A stretch of 64,000 nucleotides of DNA from SMYC01 sp963578475 (GTDB taxonomy: Bacteria > Acidobacteriota > Vicinamibacteria > Marinacidobacterales > SMYC01): NCBI GenBank assembly GCA_963578475.1, contig CAUZCL010000010.1:1-64000 (forward strand). The letters are read 5' to 3'. Below, one piece after another: positions 44,854 to 54,661 of the stretch; within the stretch, counting starts at the first letter, position 1; each line of letters starts with the position of its first letter. A program made the translations under genes and the position numbers. The notes below the pieces were generated by a model. The model was given only the letters and a program-made list of their open reading frames with translations. It ran no database searches and was not told the origin of the DNA.

Positions 44854-46095
44854 TTAGTGCCGCAGTAGCTCGAGGCGGACGAGATTCAGCGCGGCCTGCG
44901 AGGTCCAACGCTTTACTTGGCGACGAGTGCCTGGGACCTGGTATTTCTCGACGCGGAGTCCATGGCCGCTCGCGAGACCAATATAGACGAGCCCGACCGG
45001 CTTGGGCTCGCTCGCACCCGAAGGCCCAGCGATTCCCGTCGCGGCCACAGCGAGGTCCGCTCCCGTGCGCGTGCGTGCGCCGACCGCCATGGCGCGGGCG
45101 ACCTCATCGCTTACCGCGCCGACGCTCTCGAAGAGCAGAGCAGGGACCCCGAGCACCGAGGTTTTTGATTCGTCGCTATACGTCACAAAGCCTTCGTCAA
45201 AATAAGCACTCGCGCCAGGGATATCGGTAAGTCGGCTAGCGATGAGACCACCCGTGAGCGACTCGGCAATCGCGATGCGCTTTTCTTGCGAGACAAGAAG
45301 CTGCCCAACGACTTCCTCGAGCTCCTCTTCGCACTCACTGAAAAGGTGATCGCCGAGAAGCGCGCGCAGCTCAGCGACGAGCAAGTCGTTCGCCGCCGCC
45401 GCTTCGCCCGAATTCGTGCCTATCGCCGTCAGCCGAAGCTCGACTTGGCCGGCCGAGGCAAGAATCGTCGTAGTTGGGTTCTTGTAGCGCAAATAGGTTT
45501 CGCAGACCCTTTGCTCCACCGCGGACTCCGCAAGACCGGTCACCCAAAGCTTCCGAACGTCATAAACGACGTCACCGGCCTGTTGGCTGAGCCGCGGCTC
45601 GACTTCAGCTTCGAACATAGCCCTGAGCTCCACAGGGGGCCCCGGCAAGAGAACGGCAGCCTTGTCACCATCCACCCGAATCCACAAGCCTGGCGCGGTA
45701 CCGTGACGATTCGGGAGCAAGTCTGCGCCTCTTGGAACCATCGCCTGCTTTCGATTCACCTCGGGCATGACGATGCCACGTCGATCGAACCTCTTCTGTA
45801 TTCGCTCGAGCCAGTCCGCGTCGAGCTCCATTTCGCGTGACAGCGCGCGGGCGGCCGCGTCGCGGGTCACATCGTCGGCAGTCGGCCCGAGCCCACCGGT
45901 CAAGAACACGACATCCGCGCCCAAGAGGGCGCGGCGCAGAAACGCTTCGATCGCAGATTCGTCATCGCTGACAACAGCGCGAAACACGACCGGTATCCCG
46001 ATCCTGGCGAGCTCTTCCGTCAAGAATACGGAGTTCGTTTCGGCTCGGCCAGGTGCCAAGAGCTCGTCACCGACGGCCAGGATCGCGGCTTTCAT
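44854..46095 (-). CDS. cinA: CinA-family protein (nicotinamide-nucleotide amidohydrolase)
   Basis: CinA has an N-terminal MoaB-like domain (about 1-170, with GDELL, TGGLGPTADD, and LLPGPPVELRAMF) linked to ADP-ribose or FAD pyrophosphatase activity, and a C-terminal PncC domain (about 255-410, SLTGGLIASRLTDIPGASAYF, AVATGIAGPSG) that deamidates nicotinamide mononucleotide. The full 413-residue form is present. It may recycle NAD products made by the nadA-nadC pathway, though the genes are 40 kb apart. Confidence 0.94.
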   Translation of the reverse strand: MKAAILAVGDELLAPGRAETNSVFLTEELARIGIPVVFRAVVSDDESAIEAFLRRALLGADVVFLTGGLGPTADDVTRDAAARALSREMELDADWLERIQKRFDRRGIVMPEVNRKQAMVPRGADLLPNRHGTAPGLWIRVDGDKAAVLLPGPPVELRAMFEAEVEPRLSQQAGDVVYDVRKLWVTGLAESAVEQRVCETYLRYKNPTTTILASAGQVELRLTAIGTNSGEAAAANDLLVAELRALLGDHLFSECEEELEEVVGQLLVSQEKRIAIAESLTGGLIASRLTDIPGASAYFDEGFVTYSDESKTSVLGVPALLFESVGAVSDEVARAMAVGARTRTGADLAVAATGIAGPSGASEPKPVGLVYIGLASGHGLRVEKYQVPGTRRQVKRWTSQAALNLVRLELLRH

Positions 46096-46104
46096 CGAGT
46101 CATA

Positions 46105-47817
46105 CTACACTTCGGTTCGCGACTTTGCGGGAGCGGCGGGACCGGCGGGAGTCGCAGGAGCGACGCGTACCGTCCGCACGTTCGAGACTTTGACGAGCCC
46201 CGGCGGCGCCCCTTTGATCTTGCGGACGTTTTGGCGCTCCGTGACCATCACGTCGACATAGGCGTCGTCGCGCGCTTTGCTGAAATAGGCCGCGAGAGCC
46301 GCCGCCTCCTTCACATCCTCGTCGCTCGCCTCTCGAGCATCGGCAAGCCTCAATATGACGTGCGAGCCCGCTACGCCGTTCGCGTGGAGCCACAAGTCAC
46401 GAGGCTTGGCCAGACGAAACGTAACGTCCTCGTTCGAGCGCGCGGACCGGCCCACGAGGATGACCGAGCCACGGGCGGAGCGGAACTTTCGGGGCGGGAG
46501 CTTCTGCGCGCGCTTGTTTTGGCGCGCGGCCTCCCGCGGTCTTTTGAGCATGCCCTGCTCGACAAGCTCGTCCTCGAGAGCGAGAAGCTCGTCGAGCTCG
46601 ATCGCGTCGGCGAGACTCATCGAAAGACCTTCGCTGTGAGCGATATCGCGCTCGATCGCCTCGAGACGTGTTTCGAGCTGGAGGCGCGTGCGCTCCGATT
46701 TGCGCGAGCGCTTGAACAACCGCTCGGCATTAGCAGGAAGATCGAATCGCGGATCGATGTTCATCTCGATAAGCTTCCCCTCGGGGTCGTAAGCATCGGG
46801 GAGGCGCACCTTCCCGTCGCCTGCACGTTCGATGCGACCGAGCCCCGCGAGAATGCGCTCGCCATCACGGCGGAGGAAGGCCGCATCCTGAAGGTTCTCC
46901 CGCTGATGACGAAGCTTGACCTCGAGCCCTTTCAGAGCTTTCAGGCGGCGGGCGAGGGCAGTGCCGATGCGTCTGCGCGCCGCGCCGATGCGCTCGGTAT
47001 CGACGTTCATGCCGGCGCAGACCACCATCGCTTCGTTAAAGCTCGACATAGACCTAGCGTCGTAGCCGGAAACGTGCTCGAGCTCGATCGGTGACAGCAG
47101 CACGGTAGGGCCAGGGACGTCGAAAAGTTCGGGCTTCGTGTACGCGTGAGCGCGCCGGCGGACGAGTCGGGCCGATACCGTATCGAACGCCATCCGCGCG
47201 CTCGTTCCACGGCTCATCACGTCGCGCAACTCTTTCACGAGAAGGGGCGTCCATCCCGTCGCGTAGAGAAGCTCACCAAGGCTTTTTCCCGCAAGACGCC
47301 GCTCGAACACGTCGCCGTCCTCGACCACCGCCGAGGCGTGCGGCGGAGGAACCAAAGCTTCGAAACGCTCGCCGATCGAAAGTCGGCTACCTTTGACGGG
47401 GAGACACTCGACGACGATGACACTCTGTTCGTCGACGATGTAGACGCTCCCTCGATTCGCAACGATTTCGAATATCAAGAGAAAGGTCTTTTTCTTGCCG
47501 CTCAGCCGCGTTTTCTCGAGCGTCAGCGTGACGACGCGATCGATTGTCGACATCTCGAAAGATGTGGTGGCGGAGGGCGCCAAGAGCTTCGTGAGCTTTC
47601 GGCTTCGGGGCGAGCTCGAGTCTTCTGCGCCGCCCTCGCCGAGGAAGAGACCGGGGAGGGCTGGCCCGACGTGGAACACGAGCTCTCGCGCCAAGGGAGA
47701 GCTCAGCGACAAAAAAAGCACACGCCCAGAAGCATCGGTCGAGGCAGCGCGCACACGACAACCGCGCAGAGCCGGTGCGATCTCGTGAACGAGGTTGGTG
47801 AGAAAAATCCGATCCAC
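46105..47817 (-). CDS. rqcH: RqcH/NFACT-family ribosome quality-control protein
   Basis: RqcH binds stalled 50S-peptidyl-tRNA complexes and adds alanine tails. The 570-residue protein has the NFACT-N fold (MDRIFLTNLVHEIAPALRGCRV), helix-hairpin-helix and coiled-coil segments (about 300-420), and the NFACT-R domain (about 445-550) with SVILVGRSARSNEDVTFRLA and DLWLHANGVAGSHVIL. An Ala/Pro-rich C-terminal tail follows. A short gap of nine bases separates it from cinA. Confidence 0.9.
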   Translation of the reverse strand: MDRIFLTNLVHEIAPALRGCRVRAASTDASGRVLFLSLSSPLARELVFHVGPALPGLFLGEGGAEDSSSPRSRKLTKLLAPSATTSFEMSTIDRVVTLTLEKTRLSGKKKTFLLIFEIVANRGSVYIVDEQSVIVVECLPVKGSRLSIGERFEALVPPPHASAVVEDGDVFERRLAGKSLGELLYATGWTPLLVKELRDVMSRGTSARMAFDTVSARLVRRRAHAYTKPELFDVPGPTVLLSPIELEHVSGYDARSMSSFNEAMVVCAGMNVDTERIGAARRRIGTALARRLKALKGLEVKLRHQRENLQDAAFLRRDGERILAGLGRIERAGDGKVRLPDAYDPEGKLIEMNIDPRFDLPANAERLFKRSRKSERTRLQLETRLEAIERDIAHSEGLSMSLADAIELDELLALEDELVEQGMLKRPREAARQNKRAQKLPPRKFRSARGSVILVGRSARSNEDVTFRLAKPRDLWLHANGVAGSHVILRLADAREASDEDVKEAAALAAYFSKARDDAYVDVMVTERQNVRKIKGAPPGLVKVSNVRTVRVAPATPAGPAAPAKSRTEV

Positions 47818-47857
47818 GACGCTCGCGGACCCTCAGGGGGCGCGCTCGTTCATCGGT

Positions 47858-48826
47858 TCAGCCGCGGACGACTTTCGTACCCGCGATGCGATCGTGCCAG
47901 CCGCGTCTCTCGATGTCGGACCACAAGCCAAAAAACCCGGCACCAAGAGGCAGCATGGAGACGACCGTCCCCGCGAGTCGCGTGGCGGCTCGGCGAAAAC
48001 CGAGCGGTCCATCAGCGGTGGTCACGACGCGCCCACCCGTGAGCAGCTTTCCCAAGGTCTGCCCCGAAAGGCTCCAAAAAAAGAGAAAGTAACTCGCGGC
48101 AAGAACCAGCCCGACGAGGCTCATCGAGATAACCGCAGAAGTCGGCAGCGCGACGAGTCGTTGCGCGACGAGGTGCGTCGTCAAGTAAAAGAGCGTGAAC
48201 TGAATGAGCGAGACGAATGCTAGATCGATGAGACCCGAGAGCACGCGCTCGCCAGGGCTCGCGAGGCCGAAAGCCATGAACGGTTCGCTTCTCGCCGCGC
48301 TCTCGGGCGACTCGAAAGGAGTAGCGTTGTGGTCGAGCTCGAGCGCAACGCTCCTCTCGCTGAGCGGATCGAACGGCGCCGTGCTCGGGTCCATCGCCGG
48401 CATTCTCGAAGTCTTCGGCATCGCGTCGATTCTTGGATCCGGCTCGCGGGAAAGATCTGGCATCGCGGCCACCGCGGCTCGGTGAGCGATGCCGACGTCG
48501 CGGCGCCGGGCGATAGGTGCGTGTCGCGCGGCCTTGTTCAGCCGCGCCTCGACACGAGCCCGGATCTCAGCGCGCCGCTCGCGGATGACTCGACTCTCTT
48601 CGTCCTCGTCGGACACATCCGGAAAGATCGACAACTGGCGCGCTTCTGCGTCGTGGCGTGACTGCTGCAGGCGCCTCTTTTCCTTGTGCCGCTCGACCGC
48701 CTCACGCACCTGCTGGGACCAGTCGACTTCTTCCCTGCCGTGGCGAACGCGGGCCCCGCAGGCCGAACAAATGACCATGACGGGCTCGAGATCGGTACCG
48801 CAACTCTCGCACAACAACGCACTCAC
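47858..48826 (-). CDS. Zinc-ribbon RDD-family membrane protein
   Basis: The N-terminus carries a double CxxC zinc ribbon (CESCGTD, CSACGAR, residues about 6-25), a long charged linker (about 30-190), and an RDD domain (about 195-320) with three transmembrane helices, GLIDLAFVSLIQF, and the family's SGQTLGKLLTGGRVV. RDD proteins are of uncertain, possibly transport, function. GTG 48826 overlaps the upstream stop by four bases, so it is translated with the TPR gene. Confidence 0.85.
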   Translation of the reverse strand: MSALLCESCGTDLEPVMVICSACGARVRHGREEVDWSQQVREAVERHKEKRRLQQSRHDAEARQLSIFPDVSDEDEESRVIRERRAEIRARVEARLNKAARHAPIARRRDVGIAHRAAVAAMPDLSREPDPRIDAMPKTSRMPAMDPSTAPFDPLSERSVALELDHNATPFESPESAARSEPFMAFGLASPGERVLSGLIDLAFVSLIQFTLFYLTTHLVAQRLVALPTSAVISMSLVGLVLAASYFLFFWSLSGQTLGKLLTGGRVVTTADGPLGFRRAATRLAGTVVSMLPLGAGFFGLWSDIERRGWHDRIAGTKVVRG

Positions 48827-49728
48827 CTCACTTTGTTGGGTTCGTTCGTTCCAAGCTCCGACACGGCTCGCAAGAGCCGTTCTTCGATCCTCAAGATCAG
48901 GCCGCGCGCGCTCTCGGCGACCACAGAGTCCCGCTCGACGAGGCTGAGCTCATCGAGCGCGTCCCGATAGCGTCCCTTCTTGAAAAGGCGGGCTCCGTTG
49001 AAATAGTAAAGCTCCGACGTCGCGGGAAGAGGCGCGGACGCTCGACCCGAAACGGTGCGGGAGAGCGCGCCACCGGCACGGAACGCGCCGTCACTCACGA
49101 TGGAAGCCCAGTTGAGATGCAAGTAGAGCGCGCCGGACGCGAAGACGAGTATCGCAGCGAGAACGAAGCTGGCCATCTTGAGTGGCGAAGCATGGGCTGC
49201 GCGCGCATCACGACGCTGTGAAAAATGTGAGACGCGCAGCAATAGACCGCGCTTGGTCGTCGCAGTGGGCTCGCGCGCTGTGACAGCGGCCGCGGCAGAG
49301 CCGAGCCCTGTCTCACTACGGCGTGCCGCCTCACGTCGGCGCGCGGCCGCATGGATCCGTCCCGCGAGCTGGTGGCCCTCGTAGTTACGCGGGTCGAGCG
49401 AAAGCACGCTCTGCACCTTGGCCGCGGCTTGCTCGCTCTCTCCGCGCTCTAGAAGCTCGCTCGCGGCCGCAAGCTCCATCTCGAGGAGACGATGCTGCTC
49501 GGCGACGGCCTTCTTGCCACGATCGATAGCTCGGCGTGCTTCCACGTGGCCACGCTCGAGAAACAAGATGCGCGTCCATACGTGAATGGCCTGAGAGAAC
49601 ATCCCGACCACAAAGAGCTCCTGGCCTCGACGCAGTAGCGCCTCGCTCTTCAACGATTCCCCAGATACGGTCGGTGAGGAGACGGCTCTAGCGCTAGCTT
49701 CGCCTCTTTTCTCTCTATCTTTCTCCAA
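48823..49728 (-). CDS. Membrane-anchored TPR protein
   Basis: The 301-residue product has two cytoplasmic TPRs (about 25-130, with AIHVWTRILFLERGHVEARRA and VQSVLSLDPRNYEGHQLAGRI), a transmembrane helix (about 185-207), and a further TPR-like motif outside (ELYYFNGARLFKKGRYRDALDEL). TTG 49728 is the only start found for the frame. Its role is unknown; coupling to the RDD gene suggests a common membrane complex. Confidence 0.75.
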   Translation of the reverse strand: MEKDREKRGEASARAVSSPTVSGESLKSEALLRRGQELFVVGMFSQAIHVWTRILFLERGHVEARRAIDRGKKAVAEQHRLLEMELAAASELLERGESEQAAAKVQSVLSLDPRNYEGHQLAGRIHAAARRREAARRSETGLGSAAAAVTAREPTATTKRGLLLRVSHFSQRRDARAAHASPLKMASFVLAAILVFASGALYLHLNWASIVSDGAFRAGGALSRTVSGRASAPLPATSELYYFNGARLFKKGRYRDALDELSLVERDSVVAESARGLILRIEERLLRAVSELGTNEPNKVR

Positions 49729-49940
49729 AACGTAGCCCGGCCGAGTTTACTCGAACGCGTCCTCGAAGAATATACTTCTTATTTGCAGGCAAAGATAGTC
49801 CCCTCCAAGGCAAGGTGTCCGTCCCTGAACAATTCCCACGAAAGCCTTTCCTATTTTTTGCCACAGAGGCAGATCTTTCTTTCAGCTTGCGCGAATGATT
49901 TTGTGGGCATTCGTCGACCTGTCCCTTTTGCATTCACGGG

Positions 49941-51293
49941 TCACTTGATGGAATAGGCCTTCATCTTCCTATAGAGGTGCGAGCGCTCGATACCCAGCGC
50001 CTCAGCCGTTCGGGTAACGTTATCGTTGTTCTCGCGCAGCTTGCGGACGATGAACTGCCTCTCGAAGGCTTCGCGAGCGCTCGCGAGAGACGAAAAGTCT
50101 CCGAGCGCTTCGACAGGCTCGTCGCCACCGCGGGTGAGAGCAAGAGGCAAATCCGAAATTTCGATGACGTCCCGGCTCACCATGATGACGAGCCGCTCGA
50201 TGACGTTTTTGAGCTCGCGCACATTGCCAGGCCACCTGTAAGCCACGAGCCGTTTTAGTGCCTGCGCGGTCGGCTCTTTCGTCTGCTTCCCGTACTCGGC
50301 GCAGAACCCCCCTATAAAATGCGTCACGAGCGTAGGGATATCTTCGCGACGCTCGCGCAAGGGCGGCATATGGAACGGGATCACGTTCAACCGAAAGTAG
50401 AGATCCTCTCTGAAGTTTCCAGCACGGATCTCATCTTCGAGTATTTTGTTCGTTGCGGCAATGACGCGGCAATCTACCTCGATGGATTCGGTGCTGCCCA
50501 CCGCTTGAAACTTCTGCTCCTGGAGCACGCGCAACACCTTGGCTTGAGTCTTGACGCTCATATCGGCCACCTCATCGAGGAACAAAGTCCCTCCATCCGC
50601 GGCTGCAAATTTCCCTATCTTGTCTGATACGGCACCGGTAAAAGCACCCTTCACGTGGCCGAAGAGCTCGCTTTCGATGAGCTCTTCCGGGATAGCCGCG
50701 CAATTGACCTCCACAAAGCTCGCTTTGCTCCGAAGCGATTGCGTATGGACCGAGCGTGCCACCACCTCTTTGCCTGTTCCGTTCTCTCCGAAGATCAGCA
50801 CCCGGCCATTAGTGGGCGCAGCGATACCGATTTGTTTCTTGAGCTCCCTCATCACCGGACTCGACCCTATCAAGACGTGACGCGCTTCGACGCGCTCACG
50901 GAGGGCGCGGTTCTCCTGCTGGAGCCGCCCGTGACGAAGTGCGTTCTGAACGGCGATGATCGTCTTGTCGAGCGAAAGCGGCTTCTCCACGAAGTTGTAA
51001 GCCCCGAGCTGAATCGCTTTCACCGCGCTCTCGATGGTGGCGTGGCCCGAGATCATGATGACCGGCATATCGAGCTCGTCGTCGATCATCTTTTCGAGCG
51101 CCTGCATCCCGTCCATTTTGGGGAGCCAGATGTCGAGAAGGACGAGATCGTATTGACCGCCGGAGAGCCGGGCCAAGGCGGCCTCGGCGGAGGAGTCGGT
51201 ATCGACGCGATAGCCTTCGTCTTCGAGAATGCCTTGAAGCGACGAGCGCACTCCAGCCTCGTCATCCACTACGAGAATTCGTTCCTTGGACAT
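49941..51293 (-). CDS. ntrX: NtrC-family sigma-54 response regulator (NtrX-like)
   Basis: The receiver domain (about 1-120) has DDE, phospho-acceptor Asp in LLDIWLPKMDG, and Lys in VEKPLS. The AAA+ domain (about 140-380) has Walker A GENGTGKE, and the sigma-54 contact GAFTGA intact. The C-terminal Fis-like helix-turn-helix is NVTRTAEALGIERSHLYRKM. It should activate sigma-54 promoters after phosphorylation by the kinase encoded 29 bases upstream. ATG 51293 (MSKERILVVDDE) is the start; the longer frame is not homologous. Confidence 0.94.
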   Translation of the reverse strand: MSKERILVVDDEAGVRSSLQGILEDEGYRVDTDSSAEAALARLSGGQYDLVLLDIWLPKMDGMQALEKMIDDELDMPVIMISGHATIESAVKAIQLGAYNFVEKPLSLDKTIIAVQNALRHGRLQQENRALRERVEARHVLIGSSPVMRELKKQIGIAAPTNGRVLIFGENGTGKEVVARSVHTQSLRSKASFVEVNCAAIPEELIESELFGHVKGAFTGAVSDKIGKFAAADGGTLFLDEVADMSVKTQAKVLRVLQEQKFQAVGSTESIEVDCRVIAATNKILEDEIRAGNFREDLYFRLNVIPFHMPPLRERREDIPTLVTHFIGGFCAEYGKQTKEPTAQALKRLVAYRWPGNVRELKNVIERLVIMVSRDVIEISDLPLALTRGGDEPVEALGDFSSLASAREAFERQFIVRKLRENNDNVTRTAEALGIERSHLYRKMKAYSIK

Positions 51294-51321
51294 AAGAAGC
51301 ACTCGGTCCCGTCGCGACACG

Positions 51322-53610
51322 TCAAGACTTGCCGGTAATGGAGGCCTCCTCAACATCCTGGTGCCGCGGCTCGGATGCCACCTCTGCCGGGAGCTCGATC
51401 ACGAAGCGTGCGCCTTTCGGAAAGTTCTTCTCGACGCGCACGTGACCGCGGTGCTCCGCGACGATGCGCTTCACGATGGCGAGCCCTAGGCCGCTCCCGC
51501 GCCGCTTCGTCGAGTAGTATGGCAAAAAGAGCTTGTCTTGCTCGTCGGGCGAAACACCGGGCCCGTCATCCGCAATCTCCACGCTCGCCATCATGCGCTC
51601 GGGATCATAGCTGGTCTTGATGACGATCTCGCCTTTCTCGCCATTCGCCTCGATTGCGTTGTCTATGATGTTGATGAATACACGGCGGATGAGCTCAGCA
51701 TCGACGAGAACCCTCGGTATGTCATTGGCGAAACGCTTGGTGATGACGAGATCGGCAAATAGCCCTTCATAGAGATCGAGCGTTCCCTTGAGAAGCGCTG
51801 CGAGGCAGTGGGGCTCCGGCGCAACAGTGGGCATGCGGGCGAATTGGGAAAACTCATCGACGAGTGTCTTGAGCGAGTCCACTTCTTCGATGATCGTGCC
51901 GGTCCCCTCTTCCAGGATGCGGCCGAGATCGGTAGATCGTGAGCGATAATGTTTGCGTATGCGTTGAGCAGACAGCTGGATCGGAGTGAGCGGATTCTTG
52001 ATCTCGTGCGCGAGACGCTGAGCAACTTCTCGCCACGCAGCGACTTTCTGGGCACGCAGCAACTGGGTGAGATCGTCGAGGACGAGAAGAAGCCCAGAAG
52101 GCACATCTTCCGAACGGCTCAGCGCCGTGATGTAGACGGAAAGGTGAAGCTCACGGCCCTGGATGGAGAGATCGAGCTCTTCTTCGATCGGCGTCCGGAG
52201 CTCTATTGCAGAAACCTCATCGAGCAGGACCCGTAGCGCAGAACGCTCGTCGTCTCCAAACAGTTCCTGATAGTGACGGCCTTCGAGCTCGGCATCGAGA
52301 TGTAACATTCGGATTACCGATTCGTTCAGCCGCGTCACAAAGCCATCACGATCGAGCGAAATGATACCGGTCGTGATGTTCCCGAGCACAGTTTCCATGT
52401 ACGCCCGGCGCCGGTCGAGCTCGCGATTCTTGACCTCGAGATCATGACGCGAGGATTCCAGGTGATTCTTGCTCGCTTTGAGCTGGACCGTCATGCGATT
52501 GAAGGACTCCATCAGAATCCCGAGATCGTCGAAAGCAGCGCCCGAGACCCGGTGATCCAGATCGCCCGCCATCACTCTCTCCGTCGCCTCGACGAGCTGG
52601 CCCACGGGGCCCGTGATCCGTTTTGCGAGATAGAGGCCCATCCAAGTAGAAGACAACAAGAGAAGAAGTGAGACCATCACGAAAAAGGAAAGATACAAAT
52701 CCTGAATCGGCTCCTTCTGCGCTTCCGCCTGCTGGTAAACGTTGGCCTGACGGTTGACCATCTCGAGCGTCTGCGCAAGATTCTTGGGGATGAAGAACGA
52801 TACGACGACGGCCCCTTCGACATCCCGCGTCCCAGTGGACAAGATCGGCGAGACGTATTGGACGAGCGTGCCGTCCCCGAGGGAATCCTGGCGCAAGGTT
52901 TCTTCGCCGCGGAGGCCAGTCTCGGCAAGACGGATAGTGGAGTCCGGGTTGTATTGAGGAAGACCCGGGCGGGCAGACGTCCAGAGCGGACCATCGACCG
53001 ACAGGACGGTGATCATGTCGAGACGGTAGCGATTGAGACGATCATTCATGGTACGACTCAGACGAGAGAGGCGAGCCGGCGTCAAAAGCCTCGACTCTCC
53101 GATCTCTCCCGAAAGGCTCCGCGCATAGAACGTCGCATGGTCCTGCTTTTCCTGGAAGTAGTGCTCCACGACATCCTGCGCGCCCAGGAGCACCTCTTCG
53201 ACGGGATGAGAGAACCATCGATCCACCGAGGCCGAGATCAGGCGACTTCCCACGAGGACGATGAGCGCCGAGGGTAAAAGGGCAAAGCTGATAAAAATGA
53301 TGACCAACCTGGTCTTGAACTTTGCCCCGTGCGCCGAACGCTTTCTCTCCAGAAACAACTTGATGAGATTCCGGCCGAGGACGAAGGTGAGGACCAAGAA
53401 GAGCGCCCATATGACGAGCGTGAACCCGAACAAGAACGCTCGCGCCATATAGTCGGGCTTGAAAGACTCCGCTTTGCCGATGAGATAGGTGCTGACGAGT
53501 GTGACACCGAGCAGCAAGAGCACAGAAGGCGCGACGAAGCGGACGCCGTCTTTAGGCGCTTTAGTCTCGGGTGCCTTTTCGGGTTCGCTCATCGATTCTC
53601 GCGCTGTCAT
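51322..53610 (-). CDS. ntrY: NtrY-like transmembrane sensor histidine kinase
   Basis: The N-terminal half has several membrane helices (about 30-55, 65-85, 110-135 and 300-325), a large periplasmic loop, and a HAMP domain (LAKRITGPVGQLVEATERV). A PAS domain (about 405-500) and kinase core follow: H-box AQRLAHEIKNPLTPIQLSAQRI, N-box FINIIDNAIEA, G1 ADDGPGVSP, and KRRGSGLGLAI. The layout matches NtrY. ATG 53610 (MTARESMSEPEK) or 53592 (MSEPEK) are both possible. It phosphorylates NtrX. Confidence 0.93.
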   Translation of the reverse strand: MTARESMSEPEKAPETKAPKDGVRFVAPSVLLLLGVTLVSTYLIGKAESFKPDYMARAFLFGFTLVIWALFLVLTFVLGRNLIKLFLERKRSAHGAKFKTRLVIIFISFALLPSALIVLVGSRLISASVDRWFSHPVEEVLLGAQDVVEHYFQEKQDHATFYARSLSGEIGESRLLTPARLSRLSRTMNDRLNRYRLDMITVLSVDGPLWTSARPGLPQYNPDSTIRLAETGLRGEETLRQDSLGDGTLVQYVSPILSTGTRDVEGAVVVSFFIPKNLAQTLEMVNRQANVYQQAEAQKEPIQDLYLSFFVMVSLLLLLSSTWMGLYLAKRITGPVGQLVEATERVMAGDLDHRVSGAAFDDLGILMESFNRMTVQLKASKNHLESSRHDLEVKNRELDRRRAYMETVLGNITTGIISLDRDGFVTRLNESVIRMLHLDAELEGRHYQELFGDDERSALRVLLDEVSAIELRTPIEEELDLSIQGRELHLSVYITALSRSEDVPSGLLLVLDDLTQLLRAQKVAAWREVAQRLAHEIKNPLTPIQLSAQRIRKHYRSRSTDLGRILEEGTGTIIEEVDSLKTLVDEFSQFARMPTVAPEPHCLAALLKGTLDLYEGLFADLVITKRFANDIPRVLVDAELIRRVFINIIDNAIEANGEKGEIVIKTSYDPERMMASVEIADDGPGVSPDEQDKLFLPYYSTKRRGSGLGLAIVKRIVAEHRGHVRVEKNFPKGARFVIELPAEVASEPRHQDVEEASITGKS

Positions 53611-53614
53611 TGAT

Positions 53615-54160
53615 CTATGGCAGATAGGTGAAATAAGCCTCACGCCAATCGGCACCGCTGTCCCAAGGAATGAGGAGCAGCAGGTTGCGGTCCTTCATGA
53701 TCCCGTTGACCCGAAGATAGTATTCCTGGTTCGAGACCATGAGCGCGGTGTTGAAGAGGAGCAAAGATTCGATCGTCGTCATGAAACGCCTCATGGCCGA
53801 AACATCTGCCACGACTTCAGTGGCATCGATCTCGCCGTCAATTTCTCGGGTGAGGCTGTACCGTTTCGTCAGGTTGTCGTAGGCGACGGTCATCCGGATT
53901 TGCCGCGCCAAGAGCTTCTTGTCAAGCCAGAGGCCTCGAACCCGCTTCAATTCTACATTGTAGCGAAAGGTGACTTCGAGCCCGGTCTCGATCGCATGGG
54001 TGAGCTCCTCGTCGAAGGCGTCCTCAACGCGAAAGCTGACCAAGACACCTTCGGCGCGCACGATGGGAATGAGGTCCTTGATCTCGGCGCCGCCGGCCGA
54101 AAGGGCTACCGACAGCGCCAGTACCGACCCGCCGGTTGCGCGGGACACTCGATGGGTCAT
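53615..54160 (-). CDS. DUF4390-domain periplasmic protein
   Basis: The 181-residue product has a signal peptide (ALSVALSAGGAE) and the DUF4390 beta-rich fold with VRAEGVLVSFRVEDAF, IETGLEVTFRYNVEL and YRLTREIDG-like text. DUF4390 genes often sit beside ntrYX. Function unknown; it may modulate the sensor loop of the kinase. The ATG overlaps the nrdR stop by four bases and the stop lies five bases before the ntrY start. Confidence 0.85.
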   Translation of the reverse strand: MTHRVSRATGGSVLALSVALSAGGAEIKDLIPIVRAEGVLVSFRVEDAFDEELTHAIETGLEVTFRYNVELKRVRGLWLDKKLLARQIRMTVAYDNLTKRYSLTREIDGEIDATEVVADVSAMRRFMTTIESLLLFNTALMVSNQEYYLRVNGIMKDRNLLLLIPWDSGADWREAYFTYLP

Positions 54161-54624
54161 TCGATCGGATCGTGCCGGTCCAGTAGTGCTCGGATAGTGT
54201 CGACAAACTCGTTGGCGTCCTTGAACTCCCGATACACGGAAGCGAAACGCACATAGGCAACTTGGTCGAGCCGCTTCAACTCGGACATGACGAACTCGCC
54301 TATGTTAGTCGCGGAGACTTCCTTGTCCGATGAATCGTGAAGTTGATGCTCGACTTGATCCACGATGGCCTCGAGCCGCGTGAGCGGCACCGCTCTTTTC
54401 TCGCACGCTTTGACCAGCCCGTTCATCAGCTTCTCACGATCGAAACGCTCGCGGCTGCCGTCCTTTTTTACGACGCGGTAGTCGATGCGATCGATACGCT
54501 CGTAGCTGGTGAAACGCCTTCCGCATTTCTGGCATTGCCTTCGACGCCGGATCGCTTCGCCTTCTCTGCTTTCCCTCGAATCGACAACTTTGTCCGCCGA
54601 ATGACCACAGAAGGGACACTTCAC
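54157..54624 (-). CDS. nrdR: Transcriptional repressor NrdR
   Basis: NrdR represses ribonucleotide reductase genes in response to ATP/dATP. The zinc ribbon CPFC (3-6) and CQKC (31-34) is complete, and the ATP-cone starts VVKKDGSRERFDREKLMNGL. Length 155 is usual. It heads the group nrdR-DUF4390-ntrY-ntrX, so repression of replication-related genes and nitrogen-type sensing share a transcript here. Confidence 0.96.
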   Translation of the reverse strand: MKCPFCGHSADKVVDSRESREGEAIRRRRQCQKCGRRFTSYERIDRIDYRVVKKDGSRERFDREKLMNGLVKACEKRAVPLTRLEAIVDQVEHQLHDSSDKEVSATNIGEFVMSELKRLDQVAYVRFASVYREFKDANEFVDTIRALLDRHDPIE

Positions 54625-54661
54625 GATTCGCTTCGCCTCCTTAGAGCCCTTTCCGGGACCC

